From Aureimonas ureilytica (GTDB lineage: Bacteria > Pseudomonadota > Alphaproteobacteria > Rhizobiales > Rhizobiaceae), in NCBI RefSeq assembly GCF_001475935.1, contig NZ_LDQA01000021.1, positions 62,001-126,000 on the forward strand: DNA of 64,000 bases, in the 5' to 3' direction. Under the pieces are notes generated by a model, which searched no databases, had not been told where the DNA came from, and saw only the letters and a program-made list of their open reading frames with translations. This document shows positions 7,855 through 17,542 of this stretch, one piece after another (within the stretch, counting starts at the first letter, position 1; each line of letters starts with the position of its first letter). The translations under genes were made by a program, and so were the position numbers.

Positions 7855-10800
7855 ATGGTGATGAAGAATGGCGCCGGAAGCGCATCCGACAATGAGTCGG
7901 CGCGCAAAGACAACGGCGGAATGGGGCGCATGGGGCTTCTTGCCGCGCTGCTCCTGGTTCTGGCGATCGCCGCTTTCGGCTGGACGGTCTGGCAGTCGCG
8001 CCAGCGGGACGCGCGCATCGAGGCCAATACCGAGGTCGGCACGCAGACCGAGCGCTTCCTCTCGATGATCGTGACGCTCGAAACCTCGTCGCGCGGCTTC
8101 GTGCTGGGCGGAACGGAAGTCTTTCTGGAGCCCTATCGCTTGGCCGAAGCGGGGCTCGACGCGCAGCTCAACCGCATGTCCCAGAGCTGGGAGGCGGCGG
8201 GTGCGGACCCCGCCCGTCTTCAGCGCCTGCGTGATCTGACGGCGGCCGAACGCGCCTTCGAGGCCGATGTCGTGCGCCTGCGCACCGATGCCGGCTTCGA
8301 GCCGGCGGCCGAACTCGTGCGCTCCAGCCGGGGGCGCGAGCTGATGGACGACATCCGCGCCGAGGTGGCGACCGTGCAGCGCAACGCGCAGATGCGGGTC
8401 GATGCGGCGACGGCGGCCGGGCGGCGCACCGACCTCATTTCCAACCTCGCTTTCCTGCTCGCCGTCGCCGCCGCCGGATCGCTCGCTATTTTGGCTTTCC
8501 GCCGGCAGCTCGAAGGGCGGCGCCATGCCGACCTTCTCAGCTCGGTCATGCGCAACGCGCCGATCGGCACCGCCTTCGTGTCGCGCGATTTGAAGCTTGG
8601 GCGCATGAACGAGGCGTTTCGCGAGGCTTTGGCCGAAGAAGGGCGCAAGCCGCGCGCGGGCGACGATGCGCTCACCTTGTTTCCGAACGACCAGAAGCGC
8701 TTGACCCGCCTGTTCGACGAAACGCTTCGGCGTGGCGCGATCCACAATGACGTCGAGCTTCGCGTCGGCGAAGGAGACGAGGAGCGCGTCTTCCTTGCGA
8801 GCCTCTATCCGCTGCGGGCCGAGGGGCGAAAGACCGCCTCCGAGATCGTGGGCGCGGGCATCGCGCTGATCAACGCTACCAAGCGCGTGCGCGCCGAGGC
8901 GCGGCTCGCCGCCTCGGAGAGCCGCTTCCGCTCCCTGATCGAGGCGACCTCCGCCATCGTCTGGTCGGCGCCGAATTCGGGCCGCTTCAGCGGCGAGCAG
9001 CCCGGCTGGGCACGGTTCACCGGGCAGAGTGAGGAAGAATACAGCGATTTCGGCTGGGTCAACGTGCTCCACCCCGACGATCGCCAACGCTCGGCCGACG
9101 CCTGGAAGGCGGCGGTGGAGGCGAAGGAGGTCTACAAGATCGAGCATCGTATCCGCCGTGCCGATGGCGAATGGCGCGATATGATCGCGCGCGCTGTGCC
9201 CATTCTGGGAGCCGACGGCCAGCTCGTGGAGTGGATCGGCACCCACACCGACATCACCGATCAGAAGCGCACAGCCGCCGAACTCGGCGAAACCAACGAG
9301 CAGTTCCGCGCCATCGCCGACAACATTCCCCAGTTCGCCTGGACCGCCAAGCCGAACGGCGAGATCTATTGGTATAATCAAAGGTGGTTCGACTACACCG
9401 GCTCCACCATGGACGAGATGCGCGGCCACGGCTGGATCAAGGTCCACCATCCCGACCATGTGGAGCGGGTGCGTGAGGGGCTGGTGAAGCGCTTCGCCGA
9501 AGGGCTGCCGTGGGAGGACACGTTCCCGCTCCGCGCGGCCGATGGGTCCTACCGCTGGTTCCTGTCTCAGGCCATCCCGATCCGGGACGAGATGGGCGTG
9601 ATCCGCCGCTGGTTCGGCACCAATACGGATGTCACCAGCCAGCGCGCGGCCGAGGAAGAACTTGCCGCCGCCAAGGAAAGCGCGGAGAACGCCAACCGCG
9701 CCAAGTCGCAGTTCATCGCCAATATGAGCCACGAGCTGCGCACGCCGCTCTCGGCCGTGATCGGCTATGCCGAAATGCTGGAGGAGGAGGTCGAGGATCT
9801 CGGCCAAGCGCATCTTCTCACCGATCTCAAGAAGATCGAGGGCAATGCGCGCCATCTCCTCAGCCTCATCAACGACGTGCTCGATCTCTCCAAGATCGAG
9901 GCCGAGCGCATGGACATCTATGCCGAGAGCTTCGGCGTCGCGGCCGTGATCGACGAGGTGGCCTCGACGGTGGGCTCGCTGGTGGCCAAGAAGTCCAACC
10001 GCTTGGAGTTGAAGCTCGACGGCGATCTCGGCACCATGCACACCGATCAGGTAAAGCTGCGCCAGTGCCTGATCAATCTCTTGTCCAACGCCTCGAAATT
10101 CACCGAAAACGGCACTATCACGCTGCATGCCGTGCGCTCGGAAGGCGACGGGCGCGACTGGATCACCTTCGAGGTTAGCGACACGGGCATCGGCATGACG
10201 CATGAGCAGGTCGGTCGCCTGTTCGAGCGTTTCACGCAGGCCGACAGTTCGACCACACGTAAGTTCGGCGGCACGGGCCTGGGGCTCGCCATCACGCGCG
10301 CCTTCTGCCGCCTGCTCGGCGGCGATATCGGCGTGCGCTCGGAAGAGGGCTCAGGCACGACCTTCACCATCCGCATTCCGGCCGAGGTGGAAACGCCGCC
10401 CGAGGTCGAGAACGGCGCCGACACGGTGATCATCGGCGAGGCGACGCCGCACGGCGCGGTCGGTCTGGTGCTCGCCATCGACGACGATCCTCATGCGCGC
10501 GAACTCATGATGCGGTTCCTGACCAAGGAAGGCTTCTCCGTGCGCACGGCGGCCGACGGTATGAGCGGGCTGGAACTGGCGCGCATGGTGAAGCCGGACG
10601 TGATCCTGCTCGACGTCACCATGCCCAAGATGGACGGCTGGACGGTGCTGACCGAGCTGAAGGCCGACCCGGACCTTTCCGAAATTCCGGTGATCATGAT
10701 CACGATCATCGACGAGCACAGTCTCGGCTTCGCGCTCGGTGCCTCGGACTATCTCCTGAAGCCCGTGGAATGGAGCAAGCTGAAATCCGTCATGGCGCGC

Positions 10801-11238
10801 TACCGCACGCCCGACAATTCGCTGGTTCTGGCTGTCGATGACGACGAGGACGCGCTTCAGCGCACCGCGACGCTTCTGGAGCGCGAGGGGCTGGACGTCG
10901 TGACGGCGGTGAACGGGCAGGAAGGGCTGGAACGCGTCGCGGTTCAGAAGCCCGGCCTCATCCTTCTTGATCTCGTCATGCCCGTGATGGACGGGTTCGG
11001 CTTCCTCAATGCGCTGCGCTCGCGCGAGGAATGGCGCGACATTCCCGTGCTCGTGCTCACCTCCAAGGATCTGACGCGCGAGGAGTTCGAGCGCCTTCAG
11101 GGCCAGACCCAGCGCATTCTCATGAAGGGAGACGTGGACCTCAGGGAGCTTGCGGGCCAGATCCGCGTTATGACACGCAAACAGATGAGCGAAGCGCTGC
11201 CCGACGGGCGGACAAGCGAATTGGAGAATGTCCGATGA
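7855..11238 (+). CDS. Hybrid histidine kinase: CHASE3-PAS-PAS-PAS-HisKA-HATPase-REC-REC
   Basis: Membrane-bound hybrid sensor of 1127 residues. Two membrane helices (about 28-47 and 195-215) bracket a periplasmic CHASE3 domain with the typical LETSSRGFVLGG motif. Three PAS modules follow (about 220-330, 350-475, 480-600), then HisKA with phosphoacceptor His626 in SHELRTPL, an HATPase_c domain (N box LLSNASKFT, G boxes DTGIGM and GGTGLGL), and two receiver domains with phosphoacceptors Asp920 (LLDVTMP) and Asp1039 (LLDLVMP). GGGGGA lies 3 bases before ATG 7855. The stop overlaps the next receiver gene by 4 bases, so phosphate probably passes on to that protein. The signal is unknown. Confidence 0.92.
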   Translation: MVMKNGAGSASDNESARKDNGGMGRMGLLAALLLVLAIAAFGWTVWQSRQRDARIEANTEVGTQTERFLSMIVTLETSSRGFVLGGTEVFLEPYRLAEAGLDAQLNRMSQSWEAAGADPARLQRLRDLTAAERAFEADVVRLRTDAGFEPAAELVRSSRGRELMDDIRAEVATVQRNAQMRVDAATAAGRRTDLISNLAFLLAVAAAGSLAILAFRRQLEGRRHADLLSSVMRNAPIGTAFVSRDLKLGRMNEAFREALAEEGRKPRAGDDALTLFPNDQKRLTRLFDETLRRGAIHNDVELRVGEGDEERVFLASLYPLRAEGRKTASEIVGAGIALINATKRVRAEARLAASESRFRSLIEATSAIVWSAPNSGRFSGEQPGWARFTGQSEEEYSDFGWVNVLHPDDRQRSADAWKAAVEAKEVYKIEHRIRRADGEWRDMIARAVPILGADGQLVEWIGTHTDITDQKRTAAELGETNEQFRAIADNIPQFAWTAKPNGEIYWYNQRWFDYTGSTMDEMRGHGWIKVHHPDHVERVREGLVKRFAEGLPWEDTFPLRAADGSYRWFLSQAIPIRDEMGVIRRWFGTNTDVTSQRAAEEELAAAKESAENANRAKSQFIANMSHELRTPLSAVIGYAEMLEEEVEDLGQAHLLTDLKKIEGNARHLLSLINDVLDLSKIEAERMDIYAESFGVAAVIDEVASTVGSLVAKKSNRLELKLDGDLGTMHTDQVKLRQCLINLLSNASKFTENGTITLHAVRSEGDGRDWITFEVSDTGIGMTHEQVGRLFERFTQADSSTTRKFGGTGLGLAITRAFCRLLGGDIGVRSEEGSGTTFTIRIPAEVETPPEVENGADTVIIGEATPHGAVGLVLAIDDDPHARELMMRFLTKEGFSVRTAADGMSGLELARMVKPDVILLDVTMPKMDGWTVLTELKADPDLSEIPVIMITIIDEHSLGFALGASDYLLKPVEWSKLKSVMARYRTPDNSLVLAVDDDEDALQRTATLLEREGLDVVTAVNGQEGLERVAVQKPGLILLDLVMPVMDGFGFLNALRSREEWRDIPVLVLTSKDLTREEFERLQGQTQRILMKGDVDLRELAGQIRVMTRKQMSEALPDGRTSELENVR

Positions 11239-11621
11239 CCCGTATCCTGCTGGTGGAAGACCACGAAGAAATCTGGGACTTCCTGTCGCGCCGTCTTCAG
11301 CGCCGGGGCTACGAAGTCATCCTCGCCCATGACGGGCAGGACGGCGTGGACAAGACCAAGGTCGCCGCGCCCGACATCGTTCTCCTCGACATGAACCTGC
11401 CCGTGCTCGACGGCTGGACGGCGGCGCGCACCATCCGCGCCGATCCATCCATCCCGCGCATTCCGATCATCGCGCTGACGGCCCATGCCATGTCCGGCGA
11501 CCGGGAAAAGACGCTGGCCGCAGGCTGCGACGACTATCACGCCAAGCCGGTGGATTTCTCGCGCCTGCTCGGCCAGATCGAAGCCCTGCTGCCGGCCGCC
11601 ACCGAGCAGGCCGCCACCTGA
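11235..11621 (+). CDS. Single-domain response regulator (receiver only)
   Basis: A 128-residue stand-alone receiver domain with acidic pocket VEDHEE at the N terminus, phosphoacceptor Asp52 (LLDMNLP), a conserved switch residue in ALTAHAM and Lys in AKPVDF. It has no output domain, so it acts by protein contact or as a shuttle in a phosphorelay. The ATGA overlap with the upstream hybrid kinase makes that kinase its probable phosphodonor, and the downstream uncharacterised gene starts inside its stop codon. It resembles DivK/CheY-type regulators. Confidence 0.9.
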   Translation: MTRILLVEDHEEIWDFLSRRLQRRGYEVILAHDGQDGVDKTKVAAPDIVLLDMNLPVLDGWTAARTIRADPSIPRIPIIALTAHAMSGDREKTLAAGCDDYHAKPVDFSRLLGQIEALLPAATEQAAT

Positions 11622-12211
11622 TGGGAATGGACTGGCTCTGGCGCTTTGCCGGCCGCGCCGCCGGCCCGCGTGACGGGCAGGGGCTGGCGCTGGAGACGCT
11701 CGATCTCACAGCGGCCGTACCGCCGGTCGCGGAGGCCCCGTCCGCCATTATGCGCCGGCAGCGGGACGCGGCGTTGAAGGTTCTGTCCGCCAAGGTGCTG
11801 GGGGCGCATCTCGCCAACCGGCATCAGATTTCCTACCCGCTGACGATCGACTTCCGCTCCATGGCGGAAGACGAGCGGAACTTCCTTCTGGATGCGGCGG
11901 CAGCGGCGGCGCTGTCGGGTGGTGAAAACGAGACCGCGCTGGCGGCCGCTTGCGAGCGGCTGTCGCGGCGCGGGGCGGATGAGGCGGCTTTGGCCCGCCT
12001 GCGCACGACGGTGGCCGGCGCGCCGCCTTCGGTTAACGCCATCGTGGAGCGGGCTCAGGGCATGGACCGCGCGGCCCATGCCTATGCCGTGTCCCTGATC
12101 GCGGCGGGCTCGCGCGCCCCGGCGGCCCAGCTTTACCTCACCTATCTGGCCGCGCGGCTCGGCCTGTCGCAGGAGGTGGTCGGCAGCGTCAACCGACGCT
12201 ACCGCGACTGA
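11621..12211 (+). CDS. Uncharacterised protein, possible DUF533/TerB-like fold
   Basis: A 196-residue soluble protein not recognised with certainty. The C-terminal 130 residues, including SAPSAIMRRQ-like helix starts, MDRAAHAYAVSLIA and YLTYLAARLGL, resemble the DUF533 (YebE, TerB-like) helical domain. No signal peptide or membrane span is visible. The ATG shares one base with the stop of the receiver gene, so it belongs to the same operon and may be a partner or output of the phosphorelay; an ATG at 11627 is an alternative start. Its 3' end overlaps the convergent CBS gene by 23 bases. Confidence 0.7.
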   Translation: MGMDWLWRFAGRAAGPRDGQGLALETLDLTAAVPPVAEAPSAIMRRQRDAALKVLSAKVLGAHLANRHQISYPLTIDFRSMAEDERNFLLDAAAAAALSGGENETALAAACERLSRRGADEAALARLRTTVAGAPPSVNAIVERAQGMDRAAHAYAVSLIAAGSRAPAAQLYLTYLAARLGLSQEVVGSVNRRYRD

Positions 12212-12617
12212 TCTCGGCCAGCCCGTCCTGCACCGTGCGCGAATCCAGAAGCAGCTTGCGCGAGAGGTCGGCCAGCGTCACCCAGCCGACGACCCTGCCG
12301 CCCTCGCTGCGCACCGCCAGCCGGCGAACGTGATTGGCGGCCATCAGGTCCATCGCGGTCTGGAGATCGTCGCTCTCGCGGCAGGCGATGACGGGGGAGG
12401 AGAGAATGTCGCTCGCCTCGACCTGCGCCGGATGCAGGCCGCGCGCCACCACGCGGTAGAGAATGTCGCGGTCGGTCACGACTCCCAGCAATTCCTCGTC
12501 GGAGCCGATCGGTAGGGCGCCGACATCGAGTTCGCCCATCATGACGGCCAGCTCCGACGCGGGGTCGCCGGGCGCGGCATATTCGACATGCCGAGTCATG
12601 ACGGCTTCGATCTTCAT
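12189..12617 (-). CDS. CBS-domain protein
   Basis: A 142-residue protein consisting of two CBS motifs (about residues 8-60 and 72-130), as seen in MTRHVEYAAPGDPASELA, GVVTDRDILYRV and VGWVTLADLSRKLL. Such stand-alone CBS pairs bind adenine nucleotides and sense energy state; the partner is not known. ATG 12617 is chosen because upstream in-frame residues look non-coding and AGGA sits just before it. It converges on the operon at 7855-12211 and diverges from glgX. Confidence 0.85.
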   Translation of the reverse strand: MKIEAVMTRHVEYAAPGDPASELAVMMGELDVGALPIGSDEELLGVVTDRDILYRVVARGLHPAQVEASDILSSPVIACRESDDLQTAMDLMAANHVRRLAVRSEGGRVVGWVTLADLSRKLLLDSRTVQDGLAEISRGSVG

Positions 12618-12874
12618 GGTCCTGTATCCCCTCGTGCAATCCTTGCCGCGCTTGAACGCAGCAGGTCGCGAAGAGTTCGCCGCAGGGTGCGCCCGCTTCA
12701 CCGAACCGTCGAACCTTGCCAAGCGTTGTTACGCACAACCCTCGAGACGTCGGAATGCGTTCCGTTCGTCAGTCGGCAAAATCCTCGTCGGTAATGTCAA
12801 CTCTTCGGGAACCAAACGGGGCTTTCGATGCTTTTCACGCTCGCAGTCTTCCTCCTGACGCGAGAACTCACTCC

Positions 12875-15154
12875 GTGAACATTCAGAACCCAACGGCTTC
12901 GCTGTTGAAGAGCCTCCCCCGTGCGACGCGCAAGGGCACGCGGGTTGAGGCCGGCCGGCCCTTTCCCCGTGGCGCGACATGGGACGGCTTCGGCGTCAAT
13001 TTCGCTCTGTTCTCGGCCCATGCGACGAAAGTCGAGCTTTGCATTTTCGATGAGAAGGGCGAGCGCGAGATCGAGCGCATCGTCCTGCCGGAATACACGA
13101 ACGAGGTGTTTCACGGCTATCTGCCCGACGCGCGTCCCGGCCTGATCTATGGCTACCGCGTCCACGGCCCCTACGAGCCCGACAACGGCCACCGCTTCAA
13201 CCCCAACAAGCTCCTGCTCGATCCCTATGCCAAGCAGCATGTGGGCGAACTGACCTGGGACCACGCGCTGTTCGGCTACACGATCGGCCACAAGGACGGC
13301 GATCTCTCCTTCGACGAGCGCGACTCGGCGGCTTTCGTGCCCAAGAGCCAGGTCATCGACCCCGCTTTCACCTGGGGCACCGAGCGCCGGCCGAACGTGC
13401 CGTGGGAGCGGACGATCTTCTACGAAACCCATGTGAAGGGCTTCACGCAGCGCCATCCCTCCGTGCCGGAGCGCGATCGCGGCAAGTTCGCCGGTCTCGC
13501 CCATCACGACGTGGTTCAGTACATCAAGAGCCTCGGCGTCACCTCGGTCGAGCTTCTGCCGATCCACGCCTTCGTGGACGACAGCTATCTCGTGGAAAAG
13601 GGCCTGCGCAATTACTGGGGCTATAATACGCTCGGCTTCTTCGCCCCCGATCCGCGCTATATGGGCACGCCCTTCGTCAACGAATTCAAGGAGATGGTCT
13701 CGACCTTCCACCATGCCGGGTTGGAAGTGATCCTCGACGTCGTCTACAACCACACGGCCGAAGGCAACGAGAACGGGCCGACGCTCTCCTTCAAGGGCAT
13801 CGACAACGCCTCCTATTATCGCCTCCTGCCCGACAACAAGCGCTACTACATCAACGACACGGGCACGGGTAACACCGTCAACACCTCGCATCCCCGCGTC
13901 ATGCAACTGGTCATGGACAGCTTGCGCTACTGGGCCGGCGAGATGCATGTGGACGGGTTCCGCTTCGACCTCGCCACCATTCTGGCGCGCGAGCCGACCG
14001 GATTCTCGGAAGAGTCCTCGTTCCTCCACGCCACGATGCAGGATCCGCTGCTCAGCCAAATCAAGCTGATCGCCGAGCCCTGGGACTGCGGTCCGGGCGG
14101 CTATCAGGTCGGCCGTTTCCCGCCGGGTTGGGCGGAGTGGAACGATGGCTATCGCGACACGATCCGCGCCTATTGGAAGGGCGATGAGGGCAAGGTTCCG
14201 GCCGTCGCCTCCAAGATCTCGGCCTCGGCCGATCTCTTCGACAAGCGCGGCCGCCGGCCTTGGGCCTCTGTCAACTTCGTGACCGCGCATGATGGTTTCA
14301 CGCTGCACGATACGGTTTGCTACAACGACAAGCACAACGAGGCGAATGGCGAAGACAATCGCGACGGCCATTCGCACAATCTCTCCTACAATCACGGCGT
14401 CGAAGGCCCGACCGACGATCCCGAGATCAACAATGTCCGCTTCCGCCAGCTGCGAAACTTCTTCTCGACGCTGCTCTTCTCGCGCGGCACACCGATGATC
14501 CTGGCGGGCGACGAGTTCGCCCGCACGCAAGGCGGCAACAACAATGCCTATGCGCAGGACAACGAGATCGGCTGGGTCGACTGGAACGTGACGGAGGAGG
14601 GCGTCCAGCTCGTCGAGTTCGTCCAGAAGCTCATCCGCCTGCGTCAGGCGCTGCCCATGCTGCGCCGGGGCCGCTTCCTGCACGGCACGTTCGATGAGGA
14701 GATCGGCGCGAAGGACGTCACCTGGATGTCGCCCTCGGGCGGCGAGATGCAGGATGCCGAGTGGAACGACACGGGCGCGCGTTGCTTCGGCGTGCTGCTC
14801 GATGGCCGCGCGCAGTCGGAAGGCATTCGCCGCGTCGGCTCGGACGCCACCATGCTGCTCGTCCTCAACGCGCATCATGACGTCGTGAACTTCAAGCTGC
14901 CGTCTGCTCCTGGCGGCCGGCGCTGGGCCTGCATCATCGACACCAACATGCCGGACCGCGACGAACTCGTGCCCTTCGAGTTCGAGACGGACTACATGGC
15001 GACGGGCCGTTCCTTCCTCGTCTTCCTGCTCGAGCCGGAAAACGGCACGGACTCGTCCGACGATGCGCATCAGGCCTTCGCACACGTGGCCGAAGCCTTC
15101 CGCCAGGCGGCGATCGATCGCGTTCACATCATGCGCCCGGAGGGCGTGGACTGA
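12875..15154 (+). CDS. glgX: Glycogen debranching enzyme (isoamylase-type, GH13)
   Basis: Hydrolyses alpha-1,6 branch points of phosphorylase-limit glycogen in the cytoplasm. An N-terminal CBM48 domain (PRGATWDGFGVNFALFS region) precedes the GH13 barrel. From GTG 12875 the nucleophile is Asp365 (DGFRFDLA), the acid Glu401 (LIAEPWD) and the third carboxylate Asp473 (TAHDGF). Length is 759 residues, normal for GlgX/TreX. The start is uncertain: GTG 12875 fits family N termini best, while ATG 12794 would add 27 residues; neither has a strong ribosome site. No other glycogen gene is in the window. A strong terminator follows at 15182. Confidence 0.93.
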   Translation: MNIQNPTASLLKSLPRATRKGTRVEAGRPFPRGATWDGFGVNFALFSAHATKVELCIFDEKGEREIERIVLPEYTNEVFHGYLPDARPGLIYGYRVHGPYEPDNGHRFNPNKLLLDPYAKQHVGELTWDHALFGYTIGHKDGDLSFDERDSAAFVPKSQVIDPAFTWGTERRPNVPWERTIFYETHVKGFTQRHPSVPERDRGKFAGLAHHDVVQYIKSLGVTSVELLPIHAFVDDSYLVEKGLRNYWGYNTLGFFAPDPRYMGTPFVNEFKEMVSTFHHAGLEVILDVVYNHTAEGNENGPTLSFKGIDNASYYRLLPDNKRYYINDTGTGNTVNTSHPRVMQLVMDSLRYWAGEMHVDGFRFDLATILAREPTGFSEESSFLHATMQDPLLSQIKLIAEPWDCGPGGYQVGRFPPGWAEWNDGYRDTIRAYWKGDEGKVPAVASKISASADLFDKRGRRPWASVNFVTAHDGFTLHDTVCYNDKHNEANGEDNRDGHSHNLSYNHGVEGPTDDPEINNVRFRQLRNFFSTLLFSRGTPMILAGDEFARTQGGNNNAYAQDNEIGWVDWNVTEEGVQLVEFVQKLIRLRQALPMLRRGRFLHGTFDEEIGAKDVTWMSPSGGEMQDAEWNDTGARCFGVLLDGRAQSEGIRRVGSDATMLLVLNAHHDVVNFKLPSAPGGRRWACIIDTNMPDRDELVPFEFETDYMATGRSFLVFLLEPENGTDSSDDAHQAFAHVAEAFRQAAIDRVHIMRPEGVD

Positions 15155-15181
15155 CCGCATCCGTATCAAGCGAGAATAGAC

Positions 15182-15219
15182 AAAGGGGCCGCGTCGAAGG
15201 ACGCGGCCCCTTTCGTTTT
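15182..15219 (+). terminator. Intrinsic terminator of glgX
   Basis: A 14-bp stem (AAAGGGGCCGCGTC with its complement from 15200) closed by GAAG is followed by TTTCGTTTT. It lies 27 bases past the glgX stop. Confidence 0.9.
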
Positions 15220-15508
15220 GGCAGGCTGCAGGGGGAGGCGGCAAACGGCGCTACGAAAAGGGCAGGCCGCATCGCTCCATCTCGATGCCCGTCACCCTGC
15301 CGCTTGTTCCTTGCCACGCGCCCGCTGGCCGCTTGCCCCTTCTTCAACGTTGGCTCTCGTCTCGACCTCCCGTTCTCGCGAGCGCTCGGTTTCGCTTTGG
15401 CGATCCCCCCGCTCCCTCCAGACGGCACCGCCTGCTGCATGCATCATGAACCTTTGGTTGAGGCGCCGGGAGGGGGCAGGCCTTCGTGCCGCACGCGCCG
15501 CCCAACGC
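15220..15508. other. Non-coding stretch between convergent genes
   Basis: Between the glgX terminator and the AI-2E gene terminator I see no open frame with coding character or ribosome site on either strand, no repeat and no RNA-gene signature. It is treated as spacer. Confidence 0.5.
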
Positions 15509-15534
15509 AAAAGGCCCGCCGTGACGGGCGGGCC
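15509..15534 (-). terminator. Intrinsic terminator of the AI-2E transporter gene
   Basis: On the minus strand an 8-bp stem of GGCCCGCC and GGCGGGCC is followed by TTTT. It lies about 35 bases downstream of the stop at 15569. Confidence 0.85.
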
Positions 15535-15568
15535 TTCGAGACAACGGGCGTGAGCGTAATGGGCTATC

Positions 15569-17542
15569 CTACATCGCGACGGCCGAGGCCTCCGCTTCCA
15601 CCACATTGCCGGGGCGCTCGGGAGACTGTTTCGGGCGGGGCTCGGGTGTCTGGGCCAGCTTCTGGCCGGACATTTCGAGGGCCGCGGCGAGCGCCTTGTT
15701 CAGCGTCGTCACCAACGCGTCGGCGTGAACGCGCCGCTGCAGCTCCTGCAACATGGCGGGGTCGCGCTGGCGCCAAATGCCGATCATAATGCGCGCGCGC
15801 GGTGCCACGCGATGCACCTCGCGCACGGCCTGTCGCAGATGCACGGTCGAAAGCGGCTCGATGAAGGAGAGGCAGACCAGCGCCACGCCTTCGGCATCCT
15901 TGCGCGACGGCGGGTTCTGGCGCAGTTCCGCCAGAGACAGATGCCGCGCGCCGAGCCCATGGCGCTCCAGAACCTGCGTCAGCATGGTCGCCACCGTCTG
16001 GTCCAGCGCGTTACCGCCGGACAGGCAGACGACCGGCGTCGGCCCGCGCCATTCGGGCGCGAGGTCTTCCTTGCGTTGGACGATGCGCGTCACCTCCTGA
16101 TCGGGGCCGACCGCATCCACCGCCGCCGCCGCCTCGGCCGTCAGATGCGTCTTGCGCCGGCGTGAGGGTCTGATAGCGCCGACCTCTTCGGTGAGTTCCA
16201 GCGTCGCCGCGCGCAACACATCGAGCCGCTCTCCCTTTACGGCAAAGCGCGCCACGTCCTCATGCGCGATGCGAAGCCCCTCCAGCGCCACTTCGTCATA
16301 GTAGGTCGCCAGTTCGCGTTCGCGCAGGAATTCGCGCGCCTGATCGGCCGCCTCTTGCGGCGCGCCGGCGAGCATCCGCTGGTAGAAAATCTGCGGCGGC
16401 GAGAGCGCCGGCCGGTCGCCGAACATCACGTCGATAAAGGCGAGGCGCTGCACATGCCGGCCCATGACGACGAGGCAGATGGTGAGCGGCGTCGCCAGGA
16501 TCAGGCCGACCGGCCCCCAGAGCAGCGCCCAGACCGTGGCCGCCAGAAGAATGGCGACGGGCGAGAGCCCGGTGGAATGGCCGTAGAGCACGGGCTCGAC
16601 CACGTTGCTGAGCAACGCCTCCGCCCCGAGATAGAGAACCGCCGTCCAGATCACCATGGACCAGCCGGGATCGACCGCGAAGGCCAGAAGCATCGGCAGG
16701 CCCGCGCCGACGAAGCCGCCGACATAGGGAATGAAGCGCAGGATACCGCCGAGAATACCCCAGAGAATCGGGCTCGGCACGCCGAGCAGCCAGAGACCCA
16801 GCGCCGTCATCGCACCGAAGGCGGCGTTCACGCCAAGCTGAAACAGGAGGAGCTTCGATAGGCGTTTGGCCGCGTCGTCGATTGCGGCGGTGGTCTGTTG
16901 CAGATCGTCCGTGCCGGCCAGTCGGATGAAGCGATTTCGAAGATCCTCGCGCTGGAGCAGGATGAAGATGGCGAAGATGATCACGACGCCGAAGGTCGCG
17001 ATGGGCGAGAGAAGCGGCAGGGCGACCGCGCTGATCGTCTCGAACAGGCTGCCCGAATTCTCCACCGTCACCGGGATGGGCTTGGGCGCGTTGGCGTCCC
17101 CTTCCGCGGGAGCGGCGAGCTTCTGGATGTCGGCGGCCATCTCTTCCAGTGCCACAGCCGCCCGGCTGAACGGCCCGTTGCCTTGCGACTGCGCCGATTC
17201 CGACAGGGAGCGCAGCTTCTGCTCGACCGTCACGCGGTAGGACGGGATTTCGCCGACCAGCCCCGTCACCTGCGTCGCGATCAGGAAGCCAAGCCCGAGG
17301 ATGACGACGGTCGCGACAAGGATCGCACCCGAGATGGCGAAGATGCGGGGGATGCGGTGCCGCTGCAGCTTGATGACGATAGGCGCGAGGATGAAGGACA
17401 GAAGGATGCCGAGCGCGAAGGGAACGAAGATTTCACGCCCGAGATAAAGGATCGAAGACACGGCCAGGATCAGCACCGTTACCGCCAGCGCGGTGAACAG
17501 AGGCAGCGCGCGCCGAAGCATTTGCGAGGTAACGATATCCAA
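15569..17542 (-). CDS. AI-2E family transporter with long C-terminal cytosolic extension
   Basis: The first ~370 residues are a PF01594-type permease: helices at the N terminus, a periplasmic stretch (about 85-165) and a cluster of helices with IPYVGGFVGAGLPM and SNVVEPVLYG, hallmarks of the TqsA/PerM family. Members export varied small molecules or ions; AI-2 export is shown only for some. Residues ~370-657 are an unusual soluble tail. Its last part (from about 500) has an alternating strand/helix pattern starting PVVCLSGGNALDQT that looks like a B12-binding-type Rossmann fold but lacks the DxHxxG cobalamin motif. TTG 17542 is chosen because AAAGGA is 7-8 bases upstream. Confidence 0.85.
   Translation of the reverse strand: MDIVTSQMLRRALPLFTALAVTVLILAVSSILYLGREIFVPFALGILLSFILAPIVIKLQRHRIPRIFAISGAILVATVVILGLGFLIATQVTGLVGEIPSYRVTVEQKLRSLSESAQSQGNGPFSRAAVALEEMAADIQKLAAPAEGDANAPKPIPVTVENSGSLFETISAVALPLLSPIATFGVVIIFAIFILLQREDLRNRFIRLAGTDDLQQTTAAIDDAAKRLSKLLLFQLGVNAAFGAMTALGLWLLGVPSPILWGILGGILRFIPYVGGFVGAGLPMLLAFAVDPGWSMVIWTAVLYLGAEALLSNVVEPVLYGHSTGLSPVAILLAATVWALLWGPVGLILATPLTICLVVMGRHVQRLAFIDVMFGDRPALSPPQIFYQRMLAGAPQEAADQAREFLRERELATYYDEVALEGLRIAHEDVARFAVKGERLDVLRAATLELTEEVGAIRPSRRRKTHLTAEAAAAVDAVGPDQEVTRIVQRKEDLAPEWRGPTPVVCLSGGNALDQTVATMLTQVLERHGLGARHLSLAELRQNPPSRKDAEGVALVCLSFIEPLSTVHLRQAVREVHRVAPRARIMIGIWRQRDPAMLQELQRRVHADALVTTLNKALAAALEMSGQKLAQTPEPRPKQSPERPGNVVEAEASAVAM

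Noticed and set aside
12797-15244. 815-codon open frame antisense to glgX, and similar long antisense frames opposite SLC13 (6105-7895), the RND pump (42546-45821), maeB (45698-48478) and the ytf operon (50456-53110)
   Set aside because: GC-rich genes leave antisense frames open by codon bias. The translations are Arg/His/Gly-rich without domains, and the sense strands carry recognisable proteins.
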